64,000 bases of DNA, from positions 41,857-105,856 of the forward strand of contig NZ_BMXP01000011.1 in NCBI RefSeq assembly GCF_014651815.1. The letters are read 5' to 3'. The first letter of the stretch is position 1, and every line of letters begins with the position of its first letter. Below are positions 19,606 through 29,246 of the stretch, in pieces. The position numbers and the translations under genes were made by a program. The notes under the pieces are model-generated. The model was not told where the DNA came from. It searched no databases and saw only the letters and a list, made by a program, of their open reading frames with translations. The stretch comes from Alteromonas halophila (GTDB lineage: Bacteria; Pseudomonadota; Gammaproteobacteria; Enterobacterales; Alteromonadaceae).

Positions 19606-20351
19606 TGGTTATGAATATTCGCCAGTCAATGCTGGTCCTGGTAGTGGGAAGTCTGTCTCTGACTGCCTGCTCTTCCATGGAGTCGGACAATCAGGCGCAG
19701 CAGGACACGCGCTCACGTATGAACGTGGTGGATATTAAAGCCAGTGATCGCGCGCCAGCCCAGATATCCCGCGACGAAGCTGACCGTGTAGACAGCTTTG
19801 GTGCTATTGGCCGGCCACAGCTTTACAGCAGTGTGCAGGGCGCCTATAAAGGTAAGCCGCTGAATAAGCACGTGGGCGACTATGTGAAAAACCTGGCCCA
19901 GGATCTCATTGCCAACATGGAATACGTGTCGGATAAAACGCCGGTGGGTGTCACCCACTTCGCACTGCTTGACTCTGACCTGCAGCAAACCAATCTGCTG
20001 GGACGCCAGATGGCTGAATCATTTATGCATGAGCTGCATAAGTTCCGTATTCCGGTGATCGACTTTAAAGCCACTGACTATATTCGTATCACTGAACAGG
20101 GCGACTATGTGCTGTCCCGTGATTATCTGGAATTAAACAGCAGCCTGCCCATTGAGTATGTGCTGACGGGCACGATGACCAAACATCAGGGCGGGGTACT
20201 GGTGAACGCCCGCATTCTGGGCATGGAATCCCGCGCCGTGGTTGCCAGTGCTCAGACGCTGGTTCCCTTTTATGTGGTCGATGCGCTCATACCCAGTGAT
20301 GGCAGTCAGCGCGATGGCACCCGTGATGGTGTAACCCTGAGCAAAGGATAA
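19605..20351 (+). CDS. FlgO-domain lipoprotein (second of three)
   Basis: About 248 residues; the ATG at 19611 is an equally good start. The signal ends in the lipobox LTAC. After a polar linker, the FlgO domain runs from about residue 100: LLGRQMAESFMHELHKF, YVLSRDYLELNSSL, YVLTGTMTKHQGGVLVNARI. It overlaps the end of the first lipoprotein and is followed five bases later by the third, so the three form one operon of diverged paralogues. Outer-membrane location is inferred from the lipobox. Confidence 0.82.
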   Translation: MVMNIRQSMLVLVVGSLSLTACSSMESDNQAQQDTRSRMNVVDIKASDRAPAQISRDEADRVDSFGAIGRPQLYSSVQGAYKGKPLNKHVGDYVKNLAQDLIANMEYVSDKTPVGVTHFALLDSDLQQTNLLGRQMAESFMHELHKFRIPVIDFKATDYIRITEQGDYVLSRDYLELNSSLPIEYVLTGTMTKHQGGVLVNARILGMESRAVVASAQTLVPFYVVDALIPSDGSQRDGTRDGVTLSKG

Positions 20352-20356
20352 ACCCA

Positions 20357-21076
20357 ATGAGCAGACTGTTACCGTGTGCGCTTGTTCTGTGCGGCTGTCT
20401 CTCACTGGCAGCGTGCAGCAGCGTTGAGCAGGCAGCGCGTGATTACTGGTTAAATGATGAAGCCGAGCCGGCCACCGCTGCTGATGCCGACACGCCGCGT
20501 GTACCGGAAGGGTCTGGTCTGGCGTACCGGCCTGACTCCCGTGATCGCAAGCATGCAAGACATGCCAGACAGACGCACGCTCAGCGTGATCCGTTACATC
20601 AGGGGTTTTCACCCTCGGTGACCCACAAGCGACTTAATGATTATGCCGAGCAACTGGCCATGGGGCTGATGGACAATGCACAGGGGCTCACGCGCGAAGA
20701 TTTAATCGGCGTGGCCAGCTTTGTCCGGTTTAACCGTTCGCTACAAGACACGACCGTGGTTGGCAATCAACTTGCGGAATATCTGATGGGTGAACTGCAG
20801 AGCTACGGTGTTTCAGTTGTCGACTTTAAGCTGGCAAATAACATTGCGGTAACCCCGCATGGCGACTTGGCACTGAGTCGTGACGGGAAAGCGCTGGCAT
20901 CCTCACTGGCGATGGATCATATTGTCACCGGCACCATGATTGAAGATCCCCGCGGGGTACGCGTCAATGCCCGTATTGTCTCAGTGGAGAATCAGCAGCT
21001 GATGGCCAGCGCCAGCCTCTATATTCCCGGCTTTATGGTGCAAAGTGTGATCCCCGCCACCACCACCGGCCGCTAG
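20357..21076 (+). CDS. FlgO-domain lipoprotein (third of three)
   Basis: 239 residues with signal and lipobox LAAC. A charged, Ala/Asp-rich linker (about 30-80) precedes the FlgO domain: VVGNQLAEYLMGELQSYGV, LALSRDGKALASSL, IVTGTMIEDPRGVRVNARIVSV. It shares more with the second copy than with the first. The gene ends 47 bp from the convergent mnmC. Function is as for the other two copies; sequence alone does not separate a flagellar role from another envelope role. Confidence 0.82.
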   Translation: MSRLLPCALVLCGCLSLAACSSVEQAARDYWLNDEAEPATAADADTPRVPEGSGLAYRPDSRDRKHARHARQTHAQRDPLHQGFSPSVTHKRLNDYAEQLAMGLMDNAQGLTREDLIGVASFVRFNRSLQDTTVVGNQLAEYLMGELQSYGVSVVDFKLANNIAVTPHGDLALSRDGKALASSLAMDHIVTGTMIEDPRGVRVNARIVSVENQQLMASASLYIPGFMVQSVIPATTTGR

Positions 21077-21123
21077 CCAGCAACACACGCGCTTTTAAGT
21101 CGCATCTTCCCTGGAGTTGCAGC

Positions 21124-23145
21124 TTAACGCGTGTCCTGCCTGCCACGAATACAGTCGCGAATAATAAAGCGGTTTGGGTTAATGGCATGTAACAAATGTG
21201 CGGGTAACGGCAGTGGCGCGCCAAGTAGTGCGCTTGTCAGCGTCTGCGCCATTAATGGGGCAGTGGTTAAGCCCCGTGAGCCCAGCGCCGTCAGGGTACT
21301 GATGCGCGTAGCCGTTGGCAGCGGCATCATCGATAGCGGTTTACCTTTCTGCAACTCACTGTATAGCCGGCGCTGTTTATCAATCTCTCCGAGTGCGCCA
21401 CACAGTGGCTGATGATCAGGTACACCCAGACGCACCGCAGCGCGCGCCTGGCCATCGTGCTGTAGCGACGTTATCCAGTCACACCCCGACAAAGCCTGCT
21501 GGTGAGTCGTCAGGTTTGCAGCCGATTCCTGCTGACGGGGAGAGGTATCGGTATCTTGCTTAACATAAGTAGAGCCCAGGGCATGGCGGCCGTTCAGTGC
21601 GGGTGTCAGGTACCCTTTGTGACACAGTACCTGTTTCAGCTTGCCAAGCACTGGCGTCGTGGGCACCGCCTCTACCTGCCCACGGACCGGCCTGAGCGGC
21701 ACAGGGGCGAAGGCGGGCAGGCTGATGGCCTGATGGCCCGGTGCCAGAATCAGGTGATCACCGCGAAAATGACGCCCATTGGTACACACCAGTTCTACGT
21801 TATGTTGTGTTTCCGTGACTTCTCGCACTTGCGTGTCATACAGGCAGGTAAGAAGGCCGGTTTTGTTGGCGCTTTGCAGCATGGCGGCTATTAAATCAGG
21901 CGGTGACAGCCAGCCCCCCAGTGCTATCGATAAGGCTGGAAAGGGCAGCGGTACACCGGCAAGCGCCGACGTGCTTTCGGCATCAGTCAGTGTCACCAGT
22001 GTTTCGGGCCACAGTTGCGCGGCAATCAGCTTCTCATGACGGTTTTGGCTTGCGGCGTTAAAACCAAGTTGCAACACCCCGCAAAAGTCGTGGGCGACAG
22101 GGTACGCATCGGTAAGTGTATCGTAGTGACGCCGGGCATACAGAAAGCTGTGCGCCTGCAACTGACTGGCGTGACTCGCCTCACCATGAAGCTGCGGATA
22201 AAAGCCCCCCTGCGGATTTCCCGATGCTCCGCCTGCAGGTGCCTGTCCCTGTTCCAGCAGCGTCACCTTTATGCCCTTTTCACAGAGCATCTGAGCGCAA
22301 CAGGCGCCGGCAAGCCCGGCACCGACAATTACCACATGATCGCCGGTGTCCAGCGTTGGCAGCGTATAAGGTGAATAGGGCGGCTGTGGCTCTCTGACGG
22401 GCTCTGTTTCCGGCGTAAACTGGCCGGTCAGCATATCGCGCTTGCGGCCAAACCCTTTGCGTTTAGTAATGGTGAACCCTGACGCGGCCAGACCGCGCTT
22501 AACCACACCGGCCGCTGTAAATGTTGCGAAGCTGCCCCCGACTTTAGTCAGTCTGGCCATCTGATCAAATAAGGCATCCGTCCACATATCCGGGTTTTTA
22601 CTGGGCGCAAAACCATCCAGAAACCATGCATCAATGAGCCCCGCTGACGGACAGGCCCAGCTGGGCAGCAGTTCGTGCGCATCGCCCATCCACAGATCCA
22701 GGGTTACTGATGCGTCGGCAAATTCAAGCCGGTGGCAGCCATGCATGGCGACCGGGTATTGCGCATCAAGCGTTCGTGCCTGCTCCTGCAGAGCGGGAAA
22801 GGCCGAAAGCGCCCGCGACATATCGTCCCGGCAAAGCGGAAACTTTTCCAGCGAAATAAAATAAAGGTGCTGAAGTGGGTGGTCTGGATTCGCGTGGCGA
22901 AACGTCTGAAATGCTTGCATCGCGACCAGAAAATTAAGGCCGGTGCCAAAACCGGTTTCGGCTATGACAAAGCTTCGTTGTTCACACGCCTGCCAGCGCG
23001 CTGGCAGATCATTGCCTGCGATAAACACATGCCGCGTTTCGTCGATTCCGCTGTCATTGGAAAAATAGACATCGTCATAGTCGTTGGCGACCGGGGTTCC
23101 GGCTGCATTAAAGTGGACGGTTGCTGTTTTAGATTTCACCGGCAT
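21124..23145 (-). CDS. mnmC: Bifunctional tRNA mnm5s2U biosynthesis enzyme MnmC
   Basis: 673 residues, the usual two-domain length. The N-terminal methyltransferase has VIAETGFGTGLNFL and DAWFLDGFAPSKNPDMW; the C-terminal FAD-dependent oxidase begins at HVVIVGAGLAGACCAQML and includes GGASGNPQGGFYPQLH. MnmC converts cmnm5(s2)U to nm5 and then to mnm5(s2)U in the wobble position of tRNA. It is divergent from fabB, as in E. coli. Confidence 0.95.
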   Translation of the reverse strand: MPVKSKTATVHFNAAGTPVANDYDDVYFSNDSGIDETRHVFIAGNDLPARWQACEQRSFVIAETGFGTGLNFLVAMQAFQTFRHANPDHPLQHLYFISLEKFPLCRDDMSRALSAFPALQEQARTLDAQYPVAMHGCHRLEFADASVTLDLWMGDAHELLPSWACPSAGLIDAWFLDGFAPSKNPDMWTDALFDQMARLTKVGGSFATFTAAGVVKRGLAASGFTITKRKGFGRKRDMLTGQFTPETEPVREPQPPYSPYTLPTLDTGDHVVIVGAGLAGACCAQMLCEKGIKVTLLEQGQAPAGGASGNPQGGFYPQLHGEASHASQLQAHSFLYARRHYDTLTDAYPVAHDFCGVLQLGFNAASQNRHEKLIAAQLWPETLVTLTDAESTSALAGVPLPFPALSIALGGWLSPPDLIAAMLQSANKTGLLTCLYDTQVREVTETQHNVELVCTNGRHFRGDHLILAPGHQAISLPAFAPVPLRPVRGQVEAVPTTPVLGKLKQVLCHKGYLTPALNGRHALGSTYVKQDTDTSPRQQESAANLTTHQQALSGCDWITSLQHDGQARAAVRLGVPDHQPLCGALGEIDKQRRLYSELQKGKPLSMMPLPTATRISTLTALGSRGLTTAPLMAQTLTSALLGAPLPLPAHLLHAINPNRFIIRDCIRGRQDTR

Positions 23146-23446
23146 TTCATATCAGTGGAGAATGGCGCTAAGTTTACAGGTGCACGCACGCAGCGCCAAG
23201 CGTATCGCACCCCTTGTGGGTTATCTGGCGGCATACTGAGTGAAACTTTTGTGAACGTTTCATGCCCAAGTACAAGCGTATAGCGAATGGGGGTATAGTG
23301 AGTCTCACAGCCTGCAGGCTTGCAAATCGTGCACAGACGCGGCATGTTGCTGACAGCAACTGGGCCATGAAAATTATCGTAAAAGAGCAGACCACTTTGT
23401 TCTGTAAAATCGTTACCATAGGCCGCACAAACGCAAAGGGTAGATT
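23146..23446. promoter_or_regulatory. mnmC/fabB divergent intergenic region
   Basis: These 301 bases separate divergent mnmC and fabB and must hold both promoters. A weak -10 candidate TAAAAT (23405-23410) lies 37 bases before the fabB ATG. I looked for a FabR or FadR operator and saw no convincing palindrome. No gene is apparent. Confidence 0.4.
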
Positions 23447-24661
23447 ATGAAAAGAGCAGTAATTACCGGTATGGGTATTGTATCCAGTATCGGCGTCAAT
23501 AAAGACGACGTACTTGCGTCGCTAAAATCCGGCAAGTCCGGCATCACTTTTTCTGAACAGTTTGCCGAAATGAAATTGCGCAGCCAGGTGTGGGGTAACA
23601 TAGATCTGGACGTGAAAGAACATATCGACCGCAAAACCCTGCGCTTCATGGGCGATGCCGCAGCCTATGCCTATATTGCCATGCAGCAGGCCATTGAAGA
23701 CGGTGGTCTGAGCGAAGATGATATTTCTAACGAGCGTACCGGTATTATCGCCGGTTCCGGTGGTGCTTCCAGCGAAAACCAGGTGCTGTCTGCAGACATT
23801 TTACGAGAGAAAGGCGTAAAGCGCATGGGGCCGTACATGGTCCCGCGATGCATGGCATCGACCGTCTCGGCCTGTCTGGCCACACCGTTTAAAATTAAAG
23901 GGATTAACTACTCCATCGCGTCAGCATGTGCGACCAGTGCTCATTGTATTGGTAATGCGCTTGAGCTTATTCAACTGGGTAAGCAGGATGTGGTCTTTGC
24001 TGGCGGTGGTGAAGAACTGCACTGGACACTGTCGAGCCAGTTCGATGCCATGGGTGCATTATCTTCTAAATATAATGACACGCCAGAAGCAGCTTCGCGC
24101 ACCTACGACAGCGGCCGTGATGGCTTTGTCAGCTCCGGTGGGGGCGGCATGGTTATCGTCGAGGAACTGGAACACGCGCTTGCCCGCGGCGCCAAAATTT
24201 ACGGTGAAGTGGTCGGTTATGGCGCCACGTCGGACGGTTTCGACATGGTTGCGCCATCGGGTGAAGGGGCGATCCGCTGTATGAAAATGGCGATGCAGGG
24301 CATCGATGAGCCTATCGATTATCTGAATACCCACGGCACCTCGACCCCGGTAGGCGACGTTAAGGAGCTTACTGCAATCCGGGAAGTGTTTGGTAGCAGC
24401 AAAGTACCGATCAGTGCGACCAAGTCGCAAACCGGTCATGCACTGGGTGCAGCAGGCGTGAATGAAGCGATTTACAGCTTGCTGATGATGGAAAATAGCT
24501 TTATTTCACCGTCAATCAACATCGATAATCTGGACGAAGAGGCCTCTGGCCTGGATATTGTTACCTCGCCTCGGGACGCCACCTTAAATACTATCATGTC
24601 GAACAGCTTCGGCTTTGGTGGTACCAATGCAACGCTGGTATTTAAGCGTTTCTCTCAGTAG
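23447..24661 (+). CDS. fabB: 3-oxoacyl-[acyl-carrier-protein] synthase I
   Basis: 404 residues. The Cys-His-His catalytic triad is visible: Cys161 in SACATSAHC, His296 in [11 protein letters not shown] and His331 in [12 protein letters not shown]. FabB elongates acyl-ACP and is required for unsaturated fatty acid synthesis in gammaproteobacteria. The type (FabB rather than FabF) is supported by the [16 protein letters not shown] start and the mnmC neighbourhood. It is convergent with the Crp-like gene. Confidence 0.95.
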   Translation: MKRAVITGMGIVSSIGVNKDDVLASLKSGKSGITFSEQFAEMKLRSQVWGNIDLDVKEHIDRKTLRFMGDAAAYAYIAMQQAIEDGGLSEDDISNERTGIIAGSGGASSENQVLSADILREKGVKRMGPYMVPRCMASTVSACLATPFKIKGINYSIASACATSAHCIGNALELIQLGKQDVVFAGGGEELHWTLSSQFDAMGALSSKYNDTPEAASRTYDSGRDGFVSSGGGGMVIVEELEHALARGAKIYGEVVGYGATSDGFDMVAPSGEGAIRCMKMAMQGIDEPIDYLNTHGTSTPVGDVKELTAIREVFGSSKVPISATKSQTGHALGAAGVNEAIYSLLMMENSFISPSINIDNLDEEASGLDIVTSPRDATLNTIMSNSFGFGGTNATLVFKRFSQ

Positions 24662-24673
24662 CCTGACGGATTT

Positions 24674-24698
24674 GGTGCAGGCCTGACAGGCCTGCACC
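24674..24698. terminator. Strong hairpin between fabB and the Crp-like gene
   Basis: A perfect 11-bp stem GGTGCAGGCCT/AGGCCTGCACC with a 3-base loop lies between convergent genes. It has no T-run, so it may act with Rho or as an RNA 3' end stabiliser. Confidence 0.6.
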
Positions 24699-24718
24699 CG
24701 GACCTGTTTAAACCTTCC

Positions 24719-25402
24719 CTAATTGCCTGCCGCCAGCGCGGCAGGCGACAAAATCGTAATGCGCCGGTATCTCACCTCTATCAACCCCTCATCCTGTAAG
24801 GATTGCAGCATCTGATTTACCGTCTGTCTGGAGCTGTTCAGCATTTGAGCAAGCGACTCCTGAGACAGGTTAAGGGTAATAGGTGTCGCATCTGGCAGGA
24901 TCTGCCCATAGCTGCCCAGCAGCATCAGCAGACGTCTGATTAGCTGTTCACGCAGACTCAGACTGGCGCTGGCATCAATAAACTGAAACGCACTGCGTAC
25001 CCGGGAACAGAGCAGCCGGGTAAAGTGCGGGTAGAGTGCCGGCTTGGCGCTAAGCAGATGCTGAAACCGTGCGCGCGGGATCATCGCCAGCACTGTGTCC
25101 TGCTCGCAATAGACGGTATGGGTGCGCGGCGCGTCATCAAACATTGCAATTTCGCCAAACCAGTTGCCCGGTTCCAGCAGCGTTAGCAGCATTTCCCGGC
25201 CTCCTTCAGAGTGTTGTACCACCCGCAAACGACCCTCACAGATCCCATACAATCCGTCTGCTTTGTCGTGTTTTTCATGTACTGTCTGGCCCTGTTTGAC
25301 CGTACGCAGCCGGACTGCGTTAAACAGGCAGTCCTGAAGTTCGGCAGGCATCGCTGAAAACCAGTCCGGGCGGGAGAGTAATTCTCGATATTGGTTTAAC
25401 AT
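24719..25402 (-). CDS. Crp/Fnr family transcriptional regulator
   Basis: 227 residues from the ATG at 25402. A longer reading adds about 55 residues that look like translated leader and overlap the divergent gene. The cyclic-nucleotide-binding fold covers about 20-130 (GLYGICEGRLRV...GNWFGEIAMFDDAPRTHT) and the helix-turn-helix lies at about 175-205 (SQESLAQMLNSSRQTVNQMLQ). No Fnr-type cysteine cluster is seen at the N-terminus, and some Crp cAMP contacts appear absent, so the effector is unknown. A CRP-spaced palindrome sits just upstream of the start codon, suggesting autoregulation. Confidence 0.85.
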   Translation of the reverse strand: MLNQYRELLSRPDWFSAMPAELQDCLFNAVRLRTVKQGQTVHEKHDKADGLYGICEGRLRVVQHSEGGREMLLTLLEPGNWFGEIAMFDDAPRTHTVYCEQDTVLAMIPRARFQHLLSAKPALYPHFTRLLCSRVRSAFQFIDASASLSLREQLIRRLLMLLGSYGQILPDATPITLNLSQESLAQMLNSSRQTVNQMLQSLQDEGLIEVRYRRITILSPAALAAGN

Positions 25403-25413
25403 TTTTGTTACAT

Positions 25414-25429
25414 TGTCGTTTATACGACA
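25414..25429. promoter_or_regulatory. CRP-spaced palindrome, likely autoregulatory operator
   Basis: TGTCGTTTATACGACA is a perfect inverted repeat of the form TGTCG-N6-CGACA, the same geometry as the CRP site TGTGA-N6-TCACA. It lies 11 bases upstream of the Crp-like start codon and in the region shared with the divergent aldolase gene. Confidence 0.6.
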
Positions 25430-25566
25430 GTTTAGTCTAACGGAAGGCCGTACAGTAGAAAATACTTCATTAACGCGCCAAGAGGTCTGTCGAGCTGTGC
25501 CGTTTATACAAAGCGGTTGTGTAAAGACCTGCTTGGCCTGAACCAAAGAGACAGCAGGGGAAAACA

Positions 25567-26319
25567 ATGCAATCGGTAAAAAATAGTGTAAGTGAGCAGG
25601 AGTGGCAGATGCGGGTTGATTTAGCGGCCTGTTACCGCGCTATCGCGCTGTACGGCTGGGACGATTTGATTTTTACACATATTTCTGCACGGGTGCCGGG
25701 GCCGGAGCATCATTTTCTCATCAATCCCTACGGCATGATGTTTGATGAGGTGACGGCGTCCAGCCTGGTTAAAGTTGACCTTAACGGCGATAAGGTAATG
25801 GACAGCGACTACGATATTAACCCGGCAGGATTTACTATTCACAGCGCCGTGCATGAAGCAAGAGACGACGCAAAGTGTGTGATCCACTTGCACACGGTGG
25901 ATGGGGTGGCAGTATCTGTGCAGGATGACGGACTCCAGCCCTATTCCCAGCAATCGCTGTTTCCGCTTGCATCGCTGTCTTATCATGATTATGAAGGCGT
26001 TGCGCTGAACCCAGAGGAAAAAGCCAGGCTGGTTAGCGATTTGGGGGACACACAGTTTATGATCCTGCGCAATCATGGCCTGCTGACCTGTGCAGAGAGC
26101 GTGGCAGATGCATTTCTGTTTATGTTTATTTTACAGCGTGCCTGCGAAATTCAGCTAAAAGCACAGGCCAGCGGCCAGTCGCTGACGAAAATTGATGCAC
26201 GGATTGTGGCGGGTATCCGTGCTCAGGCCGCGGAAGTGACCCGACAGGCCGGCGGCTCACTGGCCTGGCCGGGTATTCGACGCCGTCTGGACCGTCAGTT
26301 GCCGGGGTACGATAAATAA
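25567..26319 (+). CDS. Class II aldolase/adducin family protein
   Basis: 250 residues. It has the zinc-binding HLHTVDG segment near residue 99 and RNHGLL near residue 160, and the IFTHISARVPG opening that is common to fuculose-phosphate aldolase-like and adducin-like members. The family includes aldolases, epimerases and proteins without known reaction, so the substrate is not assigned. AGGGG lies upstream of the ATG. It is divergent from the Crp-like regulator, which may control it. Confidence 0.8.
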   Translation: MQSVKNSVSEQEWQMRVDLAACYRAIALYGWDDLIFTHISARVPGPEHHFLINPYGMMFDEVTASSLVKVDLNGDKVMDSDYDINPAGFTIHSAVHEARDDAKCVIHLHTVDGVAVSVQDDGLQPYSQQSLFPLASLSYHDYEGVALNPEEKARLVSDLGDTQFMILRNHGLLTCAESVADAFLFMFILQRACEIQLKAQASGQSLTKIDARIVAGIRAQAAEVTRQAGGSLAWPGIRRRLDRQLPGYDK

Positions 26320-26351
26320 CTCGCTGATACTGGCGAACGGAGGAATAATCA

Positions 26352-26379
26352 GTTAGCGTACGCACCATAATACGCTGAC
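26352..26379. promoter_or_regulatory. Inverted repeat upstream of pdxB
   Basis: AGCGTA (26355-26360) and TACGCT (26371-26376) form an inverted repeat, extended by three further pairs, 14 bases before the pdxB start. It could be an operator or a small hairpin covering the ribosome binding region. Confidence 0.35.
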
Positions 26380-26392
26380 AGCCCCGTACGCC

Positions 26393-27550
26393 ATGACCAT
26401 ACTAGTAGAAGACACCATTCCTTTTGGCGATGAGTACTTTTCCACACTCGGACACGTTCGGCGATATGCATGGCAGTCCCTTACGCCCGCCGAGTTGTCC
26501 GATGTCGACTATCTGGTGGTTCGCTCCACAACAAAGGTGACCCCGGCGTTGCTGGCAAAGGCCAGCAAGCTGAAACTTGTCACCACTGCCACCGCCGGTA
26601 CTAATCATATGGACACCCACTTTTTAGATAAAGCGGGTATTGCCTGGAATTCTGCCGCAGGCTGCAATGCCCTCGCCGTTGCCGAATATGTGATTAGCGC
26701 ACTTTTGCATGCAGCCCGGGATAACCGGCTGCGCTGGCCGCAGTGTACAGTAGGTATTGTCGGCGCGGGCAATGTCGGCACAGCGCTGGCACGCGTACTG
26801 ACGGTGCTGGGCATCAATTACAAACTGTGCGATCCCCCCAGACAGGAAGCCGGCGACCCCCGTGAGTTTGTCAGCCTGTCTGAGGTGCTGAACTGTGACG
26901 CCATATCGCTGCATGTTCCTCTCATAAAGAGCGGTAAACATGCGACGCAAGGCATGGTGAATGCGACGGTACTTGCTCAGTTAACAGCTTCTCAGGCGCT
27001 TATAAATGCCTGCCGCGGTGAAGTGGTGGACGAAGCGGCGCTGGTTGAGCGCTGTCAGGCAGACGCCCCACCAACCGTGATCCTCGATGTATTTGAAAAT
27101 GAGCCTGCCATTGATCTCATTACCATGGATCTTGCCTGGTTGGCGACCCCGCATATCGCAGGGCACTCCATCGAAGGTAAAGTGCGAGGCACTCAATTGG
27201 TGTACGAACAGGTGTGTCAGGCAATGGGGCTGACACCCACACTGGAACTGGATGACTTTCTAACCGCTGTCGAACCGGTTCATATTCAACTCTCATCCCC
27301 TGACGCGAGCAGCCTTACATTGCCGGATCTCACCAGCATTTGGCATAGGGTTTATGATATTCAATATGATGATAGGCATTTTAGAAAAGGCATGGCAGAA
27401 TCAGATCAGTTCGCGTCGCTGCGTAAGCATTACCGGGTCAGGCGCGAATGTGCGGCGTTCACACTGATGTTCCCGCATACGCTGTCTGCCGGTATCAGAC
27501 GGCAGCTCAATGGGTTGGGGTTTCGTTTTAGTACCCATCCTCCAATGTAA
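26393..27550 (+). CDS. pdxB: Erythronate-4-phosphate dehydrogenase
   Basis: 385 residues, normal length. It opens with MTILVEDTIPFGDEYF, has the NAD-binding GIVGAGNVGTALARVL motif near residue 121, the catalytic Arg/Glu/His of D-2-hydroxyacid dehydrogenases (NACRGEVVDE and ATPHIAGHSIEGK), and the PdxB C-terminal dimerisation domain. It acts in the DXP-dependent pyridoxal phosphate pathway. Its position before asd and the truA-purF block matches other gammaproteobacteria. Confidence 0.95.
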   Translation: MTILVEDTIPFGDEYFSTLGHVRRYAWQSLTPAELSDVDYLVVRSTTKVTPALLAKASKLKLVTTATAGTNHMDTHFLDKAGIAWNSAAGCNALAVAEYVISALLHAARDNRLRWPQCTVGIVGAGNVGTALARVLTVLGINYKLCDPPRQEAGDPREFVSLSEVLNCDAISLHVPLIKSGKHATQGMVNATVLAQLTASQALINACRGEVVDEAALVERCQADAPPTVILDVFENEPAIDLITMDLAWLATPHIAGHSIEGKVRGTQLVYEQVCQAMGLTPTLELDDFLTAVEPVHIQLSSPDASSLTLPDLTSIWHRVYDIQYDDRHFRKGMAESDQFASLRKHYRVRRECAAFTLMFPHTLSAGIRRQLNGLGFRFSTHPPM

Positions 27551-27601
27551 ATTTTAAACGATACCTGCTGGTGTCGTGTTAACGCAGGAGATACTCCCAC
27601 T

Positions 27602-28618
27602 ATGTCACAAGCCTTCGACGTTGCCGTACTCGGTGCAACCGGTCTGGTTGGTCAGACCATGATTGAAATTCTGGAAGCCCGCGGTTTTCCGGTTAACACC
27701 CTGTACCCACTTGCCAGTAAACGCTCGGCCGGCACCACGGTGACTTTCAAGGGCGAAGACGTCGAAGTACTGGATGCCGATACGTTTGACTGGAGCCGTG
27801 TGCAGTTTGGCTTTTTCTCAGCCGGTGGCAGCATTTCTGCTGAGATTGCACCAAAAGCTGCAGAGGCCGGTTGCATTGTCATCGACAATACCTCGCACTT
27901 TCGCTATGACCCGGAAATCCCGCTGGTCGTGCCGGAAGTGAATAGTCATGCGCTGGCTGACTTCAGAAATCGCAATATCATTGCTAACCCAAACTGCTCC
28001 ACCATTCAGATGCTGGTGGCACTTAAGCCAATTCAGGACGCTGTGGGGATTGACCGGATAAATGTCAGCACCTACCAGTCTGTGTCTGGCGCGGGTAAAG
28101 AGGCCATGGAAGAGCTGGCCAAACAGACGGCGCAATTGTTAAATGCAAAAGAAATCACAATTGATGCCTTCAGTCGCCAGATTGCGTTTAATGCGATTCC
28201 GCAAATTGATGTGTTCATGGACAACGATTACACCAAAGAAGAAATGAAAATGGTGTGGGAAACACAGAAAATCATGGGCGACGACAATATTCGGGTCAAC
28301 GCCACTGCCGTGCGTGTCCCGGTGTTCTATGGCCATGGCGAAGCGGTCCACCTGGAAACACAGCAGCCCATTGATGCAGAGCAGGTTAAACAGCTACTGA
28401 TGGATTCACCTGGGGTGCGGGTTTATGAAGAAAGAGATGCGTTCCCCACGCAGGTCAGTAGCGCTAGCGGCAACGATCTGGTGCATGTAGGACGTATCCG
28501 CAACGACATAACGCATCCGACCGGCCTGAACATGTGGGTCGTGTCTGATAATATCCGTAAAGGCGCGGCCACTAACAGTGTGCAAATTGCAGAAGTACTT
28601 ATCCGCGACTACCTCTGA
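27602..28618 (+). CDS. asd: Aspartate-semialdehyde dehydrogenase
   Basis: 338 residues. The NADP-binding AVLGATGLVGQTM motif opens the protein and the catalytic Cys132 is present in ANPNCSTIQM, with the His-containing HGEAVHLE segment later. The place between pdxB and truA is that of usg in E. coli, a paralogue thought to lack activity; here the catalytic residues are kept, so a working Asd for lysine, threonine and methionine synthesis is likely. GGAG lies 11 bases before the ATG. Confidence 0.92.
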   Translation: MSQAFDVAVLGATGLVGQTMIEILEARGFPVNTLYPLASKRSAGTTVTFKGEDVEVLDADTFDWSRVQFGFFSAGGSISAEIAPKAAEAGCIVIDNTSHFRYDPEIPLVVPEVNSHALADFRNRNIIANPNCSTIQMLVALKPIQDAVGIDRINVSTYQSVSGAGKEAMEELAKQTAQLLNAKEITIDAFSRQIAFNAIPQIDVFMDNDYTKEEMKMVWETQKIMGDDNIRVNATAVRVPVFYGHGEAVHLETQQPIDAEQVKQLLMDSPGVRVYEERDAFPTQVSSASGNDLVHVGRIRNDITHPTGLNMWVVSDNIRKGAATNSVQIAEVLIRDYL

Positions 28619-29246
28619 TAGTGGCTTTACGCTGCTGCCACCCCTGTGTGGCAGCAAAGGCCTTATGGCAAGACTGGGTTACCGCACACAGGCGGTAATC
28701 CAGTCCTGGATGAGCTGGCTGTAAATTTTCCCGCCAGCCTGCCGATATCAAATTTAAGACATTCGCTCCGGTCACCTGGCGTGCTGCACGTCGGCATAAT
28801 GGCCCGTCGTTCAGCGGCTGTGAGTGCCTGCTGGGAAGCGCCGGGGGCACGTTCTGAAAGACGCGTTTGTTGTGTCAGGCAACTTGCCAGGTGCGCCGGT
28901 CATTGCCAGCGAAACCTGTCTTGCCGATAGGCATGTCAGAACTTGCTGAATGGCCATAGACTTATTCGCATCTTTCCTAGATCAGGTGCAGTAAGTGGTT
29001 TATAGTTTCGACATAGTCACCGACCGCCCTAAGCATTCTGGAGTATTTTTTGCATAGGATTCAGGAATGTAGTCCTGTGACGGGATCCTGACAGTCCAGT
29101 TGCGGGAGAAGTAAGCGACATCGTCGCACCGGGGACACGAACAAAAGAATAATAGCAGAGGGACGGGGTCTTATGAGACCCGCACTGCTGCGATTGACCG
29201 CCATTTCGGCGTGGTGGTAATGACGCTTGAGGGCAACAGAGACGCT
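28619..29246. other. Gene-free region between asd and fimV with three hairpins
   Basis: About 630 bases without a convincing gene. Three structures stand out: GCTGCCAC/GTGGCAGC just after asd (28634-28655), a 14-bp stem with one wobble pair at 28672-28685 with 28692-28705, and GGGTCT/AGACCC (29166-29181). A -10-like TATAGT (29001-29006) could start the fimV transcript, giving a 5' leader of over 200 bases. A small RNA is possible in the first half. Confidence 0.5.
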
